A DNA stretch of 64,000 nt from an uncultured Lachnospiraceae bacterium (GTDB lineage Bacteria; Bacillota; Clostridia; Lachnospirales; Lachnospiraceae). Location: the NCBI GenBank assembly GCA_900549995.1, contig URQQ01000002.1, positions 62,001 to 126,000 on the forward strand. Direction: 5' to 3'. The notes beneath the pieces were generated by a model, which saw only the letters and a program-made list of their open reading frames with translations, did not search any database and had not been told where the DNA came from. Positions 58,437 through 64,000 of the stretch are shown piece by piece. The translations under genes were made by a program, and so were the position numbers. Position 1 is the first letter of the stretch; each line of letters begins with the position of its first letter.

Positions 58437-59462
58437 TCATCCCTCCGTTTCTGCTGTTATCTGATCCCGCGCATAGTAGGGCGAAAAGCATGCCATGTCA
58501 TAATACTGTTTGATTTCCTCATCCAGCCTTAATATTGAGATGGAGAATCCTCCCATCTCCTGACAGGTGCAGTAGGTTTTTATCTCCGCGTCATGTACCA
58601 CAAGACCATCCGCTGTCATCAGCTTATTCAGTTCATAATATACAATGTTTAATTCCAGCAAGGGAGTGGAGCCAAGTCCGTTCACAAGCACTGCTGTTTC
58701 TTCTCCCTGTACCAGTTTCATTTCTTCCTTCAGTTCACGATACATCCGCTGAACCAGCTCATTTGCCGGGCGCATTTTTGTCCGTTCAACTCCGGGCTCC
58801 CCGTGAATTCCCATGCCAAATTCTATCTCATCTTCTGCAAGTTCAAATGTAGGTTTTTCATTCCCCGGAAGAATGCCCGGCGAAACTGCCAGACCGATGG
58901 TGTTCACCTGATCTCTTGCCTTTTCGGTCACCCGTACCACTTCTTCCAAGGTAAGCCCTGCATCACAGGCAGCTCCTGCTACCTTCATCACGAAGATATT
59001 TCCCGCAATTCCTCTGCGGTCCCAGATCCGTTCCTTCGGTGCCGACACACAATCATCCCACACCCGTACATGCGCCGTTGGTATGCCTTCCATTTCCAGC
59101 AGTTCTTCTGCCATCTCAAAATTCATATTATCTCCGGCATAACATCCATGTACAAACAGCACACCCTTTCCCTGGTCCACCGCTTTTGCCGTCTCCATAA
59201 TCAGCTCCGGGTTGGGGGACGCACAGATATTACCGCAGGCTGCCGCGTCGGCGAGCCCTCTTCCGCAGAAACCGTAGAACAACGGCTCATGACCGCTGCC
59301 GCCTCCGATGACCATTGCTACTTTATCCCTCCTGTGATGCCGGTATTTCAATGCATTATATCCGCCTATCTGCTCATAATACCTTCCATATGCTGCCAGA
59401 TAACCACCAAGCATTTCTTCCACCACATGAGACGTATCTGCATTTAGTATTTTTTTCGCCAT
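58437..59462 (-). CDS. dhaK: Dihydroxyacetone kinase, DhaK subunit
   Basis: 341 residues. VAMVIGGGSGHEPLFYGF (about 48–65) shapes the substrate pocket, RRGIAGNIFVMKVAGA (about 148–163) is conserved, and FGMGIHGEPGVER (about 214–226) holds the His that binds the ketose as a hemiaminal. It should bind dihydroxyacetone or a related triulose/tetrulose. The pair dhaK–dhaL is tightly coupled. The upstream aldo/keto reductase gene is 44 bases away. Confidence 0.92.
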   Translation of the reverse strand: MAKKILNADTSHVVEEMLGGYLAAYGRYYEQIGGYNALKYRHHRRDKVAMVIGGGSGHEPLFYGFCGRGLADAAACGNICASPNPELIMETAKAVDQGKGVLFVHGCYAGDNMNFEMAEELLEMEGIPTAHVRVWDDCVSAPKERIWDRRGIAGNIFVMKVAGAACDAGLTLEEVVRVTEKARDQVNTIGLAVSPGILPGNEKPTFELAEDEIEFGMGIHGEPGVERTKMRPANELVQRMYRELKEEMKLVQGEETAVLVNGLGSTPLLELNIVYYELNKLMTADGLVVHDAEIKTYCTCQEMGGFSISILRLDEEIKQYYDMACFSPYYARDQITAETEG

Positions 59463-59506
59463 ATACGCTCCTTTCTCGTTTCCTTCTGTTTTTTTTTGAT
59501 TTTTGG

Positions 59507-60490
59507 TTAAATTCCTGACGCCTTTAAGCGGTTTTCAATATCAGCCACATCGCAGGCATCCAGCACCACGTCCGCGGCTTTTGCGATGTCCTCTATCTGA
59601 AACGGCCTGCGGGCACCGGAAATGACATTGATATCTCTCCCCTGTGCATGAAGAAACGCAATTGCCAGATGAGTACAGGTACAATGATATTTTTCACAGA
59701 TATCCCGGAGGCTGTCTACAAAGTCCAGAACAACTGGAAATTTATCCGGTTTCCAAAGTACCGAATCTTCTCTTGCATCGCCCGGCTGTACGACATAATC
59801 CCTTGCCACATTTCCGGTAAGCAAGCCTCTTTCCAGTGGCATGTACGCATGGAAGGACATTCCTTTTTCACGGCAGAGCGGAATGATCTCCTTTTCTGCA
59901 CTTCTATCCAGCATGCTGTAATGTCCCTGGATGATATCAATCTCCCCGCAGGCTGTGTACGCGCGGATTTCATCCGGTGTCATATTCGAAGAACCGATCG
60001 CTCTGATTTTTCCCTCTTTTTTCAATTCCATCAATGTCCCCACGGTTTCCTCCACCGGTGTCATCACTGGAGGGCAGGCCGGATTGTGCGTATAATAAAT
60101 GTCAATATAGTCCGTATTCAGCCGTTTCAGACTTCGCTCCACCTCCGTACGGATCGCGTGGGCTGTCACATTCCTGGATACCCGGTGGCCGTCTTTTTCA
60201 AAGCGGAAACTCCCCTCGTCATCGTCCCACCACAAGCCACATTTTGTGGAAATTACATAGTCACTGCGACGGCCTTTGATTGCCTCGCCGATGACTTCCT
60301 CGCTGTGTCCAAATCCGTAAACGGGAGCAGTATCGATGGTATTCACGCCCAGCTCCAGTGCCCGGTGAATGGTATCTATCGATTCCTTATCATCCGAATT
60401 TCTCCACCATGTTCCGCCCCCGATTCCCATCGCTCCCATGGTGATGATTGATGCTTTTACCCCGGACTTCCCTATTTCCATATATTTCAT
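59507..60490 (-). CDS. Aldo/keto reductase
   Basis: 327 residues. The catalytic tetrad is visible: Asp and Tyr in DTAPVYGFGHSEE (about 52–64), Lys in VISTKCG (about 83) and His in YYTHNP (about 128). It resembles the bacterial AKR groups (YajO/IolS-like) that reduce sugar aldehydes with NADPH. It overlaps the upstream M20 gene by 4 bases, so both are co-translated. Together with dhaK–dhaL it could interconvert small carbonyl sugars before phosphorylation. Confidence 0.9.
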   Translation of the reverse strand: MKYMEIGKSGVKASIITMGAMGIGGGTWWRNSDDKESIDTIHRALELGVNTIDTAPVYGFGHSEEVIGEAIKGRRSDYVISTKCGLWWDDDEGSFRFEKDGHRVSRNVTAHAIRTEVERSLKRLNTDYIDIYYTHNPACPPVMTPVEETVGTLMELKKEGKIRAIGSSNMTPDEIRAYTACGEIDIIQGHYSMLDRSAEKEIIPLCREKGMSFHAYMPLERGLLTGNVARDYVVQPGDAREDSVLWKPDKFPVVLDFVDSLRDICEKYHCTCTHLAIAFLHAQGRDINVISGARRPFQIEDIAKAADVVLDACDVADIENRLKASGI

Positions 60491-61695
60491 AATATGTTCT
60501 CCTTTCCTTGCTCTTCCTCTTGTTCCATCATACCCAGAAGCACTGCAATCATGCTGCCCGTCCCATACACGAGTGCCTCCTCATTCAGCCGGTAACCGCT
60601 GTTATGAGTCGGGTATACCGTCCCATCTGCTTCCACTGTTTTTGCGCCCGTCCGGAAATATACTCCCTTTGTTGTTTTCAAATACTCGGAAAAATCTTCA
60701 CAGCCCATGACAGGTTCATGAGAAAGAATCTTTTCTTTTCCAAAGTTTTCTTCCAGAATGTTTCTGATCTTCTCAGTGAGTGCAGGTTCATTGTAAAGAG
60801 GCATGCATCCCTCCTGAAAGCTCCACGAGAATCTGCATCCATTGGCACTGCAGATTCCTTCCCCGGTCTCCTTCATTTTCTGAAGGAGAGATTCTGCCAG
60901 GTCTTTGTTTAGAAACCGCAGGGTTCCCTTAAGTTGTACTTCCCTCGGAATGCTGTTATAAGAATTGCCGCCGGATATTTCAGTAACACTGAGTACCACC
61001 TGTTCTGACGGGCAGACTACCCTGCCTGCAATCCGGTGCAGCGCACATACCAGTTCACCCGCACACAGAATGGCATCCTTGGCCAGATGGGGAAATGCCG
61101 CATGCCCCTCCTGCCCGGTAACGGTCATGTCAAATTTATAATTTGCCGCAAAGCCAGCCCCCTCCTGGATGGAAAAACAGCCGGCGTCTTCATCAATGCT
61201 ATAGTGCATGCCAAAGATATAATCTACCCCTTCAAGCACTCCCTCCTGCACCATTCTTTTCGCGCCGCCTGGCTGGATTTCTTCCGAAGGCTGGAATAAA
61301 AACCGGATCTCCCCGCGCAGCTTGTCTGCCTGTTCTGCCAATATCTTTGCTGCCCCCAGCAGAGATGCCGTATGTCCGTCATGTCCGCAGGCATGCATCA
61401 CTCCCGGATTCCGTGAACGGATCAAATGCGTCTCATCCTCCTCGATCGGCAGGGCATCCATGTCTGCCCGGAACGCAAGGACGGGGCCTTTCTTTCCCGT
61501 CTTTAGAATTCCCAGTACTCCTGTACTGCCAATCCTTCTGACCTCCATTTTCTGAAAGCTTTTAAGCTTTTGTTCCACAAAAAGAGACGTCTCAAATTCT
61601 TCAAATCCCAGTTCCGGGTTCTCATGAAGATGATGGAACCAGCTTCTGATCTCCGGCTCTGTCTCCTTTAGTCTTTTTTCCCAATTTATTCTCAA
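60487..61695 (-). CDS. M20-family metallo-amidohydrolase (M20D)
   Basis: 402 residues. The metal site is formed by MHACGHDGHT (about 98–107), FQPSEEI (about 133–139) and GMHYS (about 161), with a C-terminal His in PTHNSGYRLNE (about 370). These are features of the HipO/N-acyl-amino-acid amidohydrolase group (M20D). It releases amino acids from N-acyl or conjugated forms. It is the first gene of the AKR–dhaK–dhaL unit, after a terminator. The start has no strong ribosome site within reach. Confidence 0.88.
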   Translation of the reverse strand: MRINWEKRLKETEPEIRSWFHHLHENPELGFEEFETSLFVEQKLKSFQKMEVRRIGSTGVLGILKTGKKGPVLAFRADMDALPIEEDETHLIRSRNPGVMHACGHDGHTASLLGAAKILAEQADKLRGEIRFLFQPSEEIQPGGAKRMVQEGVLEGVDYIFGMHYSIDEDAGCFSIQEGAGFAANYKFDMTVTGQEGHAAFPHLAKDAILCAGELVCALHRIAGRVVCPSEQVVLSVTEISGGNSYNSIPREVQLKGTLRFLNKDLAESLLQKMKETGEGICSANGCRFSWSFQEGCMPLYNEPALTEKIRNILEENFGKEKILSHEPVMGCEDFSEYLKTTKGVYFRTGAKTVEADGTVYPTHNSGYRLNEEALVYGTGSMIAVLLGMMEQEEEQGKENIL

Positions 61696-61719
61696 TGTGG
61701 GGTCTCCTGTTCCGCAGAC

Positions 61720-61754
61720 AAAAGAAGCACTACAGCCAGAGCTGCAGTGCTTCT
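61720..61754 (-). terminator. Terminator after the tautomerase-like gene
   Basis: AGAAGCACTGCAG pairs with CTGTAGTGCTTCT (one mismatch) on the minus strand, followed by TTTG. It separates the methionine-type transporter unit from the M20 unit. Confidence 0.75.
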
Positions 61755-61761
61755 TCTTCCG

Positions 61762-62130
61762 CTAATTTCCAGCCTGTGCGTCAAATCTTAACTGCCCGCC
61801 TGCACCTACATTTTCATCAGGGTGTTCTTTTATAATGACTACCGTATTGACCTTCCTGCCGTCAAAGAATTCCTCCGCCATGCGTTGCATTCCCTGCACC
61901 ATAGCTCTTTTATACTCGATCGGTTTTCCCGGTGCCGTATAGATGAAGAACGTAATCTGACCGCCGTCATGCGGTGTCTGCCTGCACTCGTCAATCGGAT
62001 AAAGATACACATCTCTTAATGTCTTTGGAAGATGAAATGCCTCAACAGCCACTTCCCCTGTCTTCTCTACAAAACTCCTGCTCTCTTCTTCTGTAAACTG
62101 CATACTTGTTGTTACGATAATTGTTGCCAT
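61762..62130 (-). CDS. Tautomerase-superfamily protein without Pro-1
   Basis: 122 residues, start fixed by AAAGGAG 9 bases before the ATG. The two-fold beta-alpha-beta pattern (ATIIVTTSMQFTEEESRSF…, then GKPIEYKRAMVQGMQRMAEEFF) resembles 4-oxalocrotonate tautomerase/MIF. These enzymes need an N-terminal proline after Met removal; here residue 2 is Ala, so the usual base is missing. It may have another activity or a binding role. It is the last gene of the metNIQ-like unit, 32 bases after metQ. Confidence 0.6.
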   Translation of the reverse strand: MATIIVTTSMQFTEEESRSFVEKTGEVAVEAFHLPKTLRDVYLYPIDECRQTPHDGGQITFFIYTAPGKPIEYKRAMVQGMQRMAEEFFDGRKVNTVVIIKEHPDENVGAGGQLRFDAQAGN

Positions 62131-62162
62131 AATCTTTATCTCCTTTTATACTTGATTTTCAA

Positions 62163-63068
62163 TTAGTAGATATCCGGTACCTCAAACGTCGGATTTTCGT
62201 ATTTCATCTCTCCGCTCTGCAGATAATAGCCGGTTGGAATTCTGGCGCCTTCGTATGTTTCTAACAGCCAGTCACCGAATTCTTTTGTGCAGGCAGCATC
62301 ATAAATATCTTTCATCCATTCTGAATCTGCGTCCTTTTCCAAACAGCAGAGTCCCTGTCCGCTGATGTCCAGACATGCCTGGTCTGACTCTGTTGCAAGA
62401 ATATTACATTTGTCTCTCACATCTTTGTCCATCTGATGAAATGTCATAGCCGGCATGGTTTCTGCGTCCAGATCCGGCAGTGCTCCTACCCTGCTTCTTG
62501 CGTCAATTTCATTGATTTGAAGATTCTTCGGATTGGAAGTGATATCAAGCGCGGATGCGTTTTCCGCGTCCGGGTCTACTTCAATCAGCCCGTTGGCCTG
62601 TAAAAGATCCAGTTCTCTGGAGCGGTTCGAATTATCGTTTGCTACCGCTACGACCGCGTTATCCGGGATCTCTTCCAATGTCTTATACCGCTGGCTGATG
62701 ACATATACCGGGCTGTTGGTAATCTGGTCCGCATAATAAACCAAATCGCTTCCGTAGCTTTCATTGTAAGAATTCAGGTATGGAATATTCGCTATGTAGT
62801 TCAGTTCATTGGAGCCTTCTGCCGCTGCCTGCATGATACTTATCGTCTCCGAATAAACCTGCGCCTTGATGTCATACTTGTCGGAGAGCTTGTCCGCAAT
62901 CCAGTTCACTATCTCTTCGTCACGTGCCAGACAGCCCACGGTAATCTCTTTCTTTTCTTTGCCCTCTCCGCTGCTTTCCTTACTTTCTTTTTTCCCGCAG
63001 CCAGCCATCGTAAAGGCCATGATTACGCATAACCCCGCTGCTGCAAGTCTCATCTTTCTCTTTCTCAT
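62163..63068 (-). CDS. metQ: MetQ/NlpA-family substrate-binding lipoprotein
   Basis: 301 residues. The signal peptide ends in the lipobox TMAGC (Cys about 24). The mature part has the NlpA/MetQ layout (EITVGCLARDEEIVNWI about 40–56; NYIANIPYLNSYNESYG about 86–102). The usual FFQH segment reads YIANIPYLNSYN here, so the ligand may be a methionine derivative or another compound rather than D/L-methionine. It lies with a MetI-type permease and a NIL-domain ATPase, which supports the family assignment. Confidence 0.85.
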   Translation of the reverse strand: MRKRKMRLAAAGLCVIMAFTMAGCGKKESKESSGEGKEKKEITVGCLARDEEIVNWIADKLSDKYDIKAQVYSETISIMQAAAEGSNELNYIANIPYLNSYNESYGSDLVYYADQITNSPVYVISQRYKTLEEIPDNAVVAVANDNSNRSRELDLLQANGLIEVDPDAENASALDITSNPKNLQINEIDARSRVGALPDLDAETMPAMTFHQMDKDVRDKCNILATESDQACLDISGQGLCCLEKDADSEWMKDIYDAACTKEFGDWLLETYEGARIPTGYYLQSGEMKYENPTFEVPDIY

Positions 63069-63122
63069 TTTGTTTCCTCCTTTTCTTTTATCGCCATTCC
63101 TCTATGGAACGAAGCCCGTCTG

Positions 63123-63776
63123 TTATTTCACCTTATCGTAAGTCCAGTTACCAATCAGCTGGAGTATCTGTACCATTACTACCAGAACCACGACCGTACT
63201 GTACATTACAAGGTCATCGAAATTCTGATAACCGTAAGTCAGTGCCACAGCGCCCAGTCCGCCTGCACCCACAACACCTGCCAAAGCTGTATAACCAAGT
63301 ACCGAAACCACTGCCATGGTCATATTGGTTACCGCGGACGGAACTGCCTCCTTAACGATGATATAAAATGTAATCTGAATGTCATTTGCGCCGAAGGACT
63401 GTGCCGCCTCTATCAGCGCCGGATTTACTTCCTTAAAACTGCTCTCCAAAAGCCTTGCCACAAGCGGTGACGCGGCGATTGTAATTCCAAAGATTGCTGC
63501 GTTCGTTCCGATGACTGTACCGCATACCGCTCTGGTGATCGGAATGATCGCAATTACCAGAATTAAAAACGGAATGGAACGCAGTACATTGATGATGGTT
63601 CCGCATGTTGTGTAGATTACTTTGTTCGGATGCAGCCCTCTGGGGTTTGTCGTCACCAGTACCAATGCCAGAATCAGTCCGATTACGAAACAGGCGACAC
63701 TGGATACAACGAACATGATCATTGTTTCTTTTAACCCCGGCAGAATAATACTTTCTATTAACCGCTGTATCGTCAT
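63123..63776 (-). CDS. metI: MetI-family ABC permease
   Basis: 217 residues and five or six membrane helices. EAAQSFGANDIQITFYIIVKEAVPSAV (about 142–168) is the EAA loop that contacts MetN. LRSIPFLILVIAIIPITR (about 63–80) is a MetI signature (NxxRSxPFxxL). It stands 13 bases downstream of the ATPase gene and passes the solute delivered by the MetQ-like lipoprotein. Confidence 0.92.
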   Translation of the reverse strand: MTIQRLIESIILPGLKETMIMFVVSSVACFVIGLILALVLVTTNPRGLHPNKVIYTTCGTIINVLRSIPFLILVIAIIPITRAVCGTVIGTNAAIFGITIAASPLVARLLESSFKEVNPALIEAAQSFGANDIQITFYIIVKEAVPSAVTNMTMAVVSVLGYTALAGVVGAGGLGAVALTYGYQNFDDLVMYSTVVVLVVMVQILQLIGNWTYDKVK

Positions 63777-63789
63777 TACTCTTCCCCCT

Positions 63790-64000
63790 TTACAGTTTCC
63801 GCCACTCAGCGTTCTTCTCTTTCAAAAATGTTTCTGCTTTTTCCATGTCCTTCTGGTCAATGCCAAGTACCAGATTTCCTGCAACCTGATCCCGGTACCG
63901 GTCCATCTGGCCCCATACCACATCAAAGTCGATCCCTGCCGATACTGCCAGTTCTGACAGAATATGCCGCATTTCATGCCCGGACTCTGTACTTTTTAAT
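63790..64000 (-). CDS. metN: MetN-type ABC ATPase, C-terminal part (NIL domain)
   Basis: The last 69 residues are in the window; the gene continues to the right. The visible segment (LKSTESGHEMRHILSELAVSAGID…, GNLVLGIDQKDMEKAETFLKEK, both quoted in part) matches the NIL ligand-binding domain at the C-terminus of MetN, which senses intracellular methionine and stops transport. It is followed by metI and metQ. Confidence 0.8.
   Translation of the reverse strand, partial: LKSTESGHEMRHILSELAVSAGIDFDVVWGQMDRYRDQVAGNLVLGIDQKDMEKAETFLKEKNAEWRKL

Noticed and set aside
61762..64000. SAM or T-box riboswitch controlling the methionine-type transporter
   Set aside because: The start of the unit (metN 5' end) lies outside the window, and the visible gaps between genes are too short for one.
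1..64000. tRNA, rRNA or insertion sequence with transposase
   Set aside because: None was recognised on reading; only non-coding palindromic repeats and the TA modules were found.

Overview
The window reads as the chromosome of a spore-forming, gut-type member of the Clostridia, most likely Lachnospiraceae. Pointers are the HU–RqcP gene order, SpoVG, a CotS-type coat protein behind a good sigma-E promoter, the paired GlgC/GlgD glycogen enzymes, a short-form prolyl-tRNA synthetase under a T-box, split transketolase subunits, a DnaD/DnaI-type helicase loader and strong AGGAGG ribosome binding sites. No rRNA, tRNA, CRISPR array or recognisable transposase was seen. The organism is inferred from gene content, not from a marker gene.

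1–24 kb is housekeeping. In order: rqcP (partial), hup, a phosphoglucomutase, a CotS-like gene, cca, proS with its T-box, a cation exchanger behind a yybP-ykoY (Mn2+) riboswitch, an RluA-type pseudouridine synthase, spoVG–glgD–glgC, murC, a dnaD–dnaI-like–prs run preceded by three perfect DnaA boxes, a VanRS-like two-component system running into a YhaO/YhaN-type DNA repair pair, and asnS. It closes with queT behind a structured leader that is a candidate preQ1 riboswitch. 24–41 kb carries an exported protein of unknown function, a methyltransferase, a second sensor kinase/regulator pair, a VanY-like M15 carboxypeptidase, an Sfp-type phosphopantetheinyl transferase, cysK, the sbcD–sbcC–yaaA operon and a few small orphan genes in AT-rich DNA.

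41.5–57.8 kb is the most distinctive part. A compact catabolic cluster, all on the minus strand, holds a GntR regulator, a sugar ABC importer without its ATPase, three VOC-fold proteins, two SDRs, a Gfo/Idh/MocA oxidoreductase, a GarR-like reductase, a xylose-isomerase-like TIM barrel, a split transketolase, and GH1 and GH3 glycosidases. It is bracketed by two direct copies, about 325 bp each, of a type I toxin–antitoxin module: a 29-residue membrane toxin, a convergent antisense RNA promoter and a bidirectional terminator whose stem covaries between copies. The regulator gene and the transporter operon share a GT-N3-AC palindrome just downstream of their promoters, which predicts the operator. 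I infer that the cluster imports a glycoside or unusual sugar, opens it by oxidation–reduction chemistry and feeds the pieces to central metabolism through transketolase. The substrate cannot be read from sequence alone.

57.8–64 kb continues on the minus strand with dhaL–dhaK (no dhaM), an aldo/keto reductase, an M20 amidohydrolase, a tautomerase-fold protein without Pro-1, and a methionine-type ABC transporter (metQ, metI and the 3' end of metN). Several intergenic regions hold palindromic repeat families: an 89-bp palindrome before cca, and related structured units near 12.1 kb and 34.0 kb.
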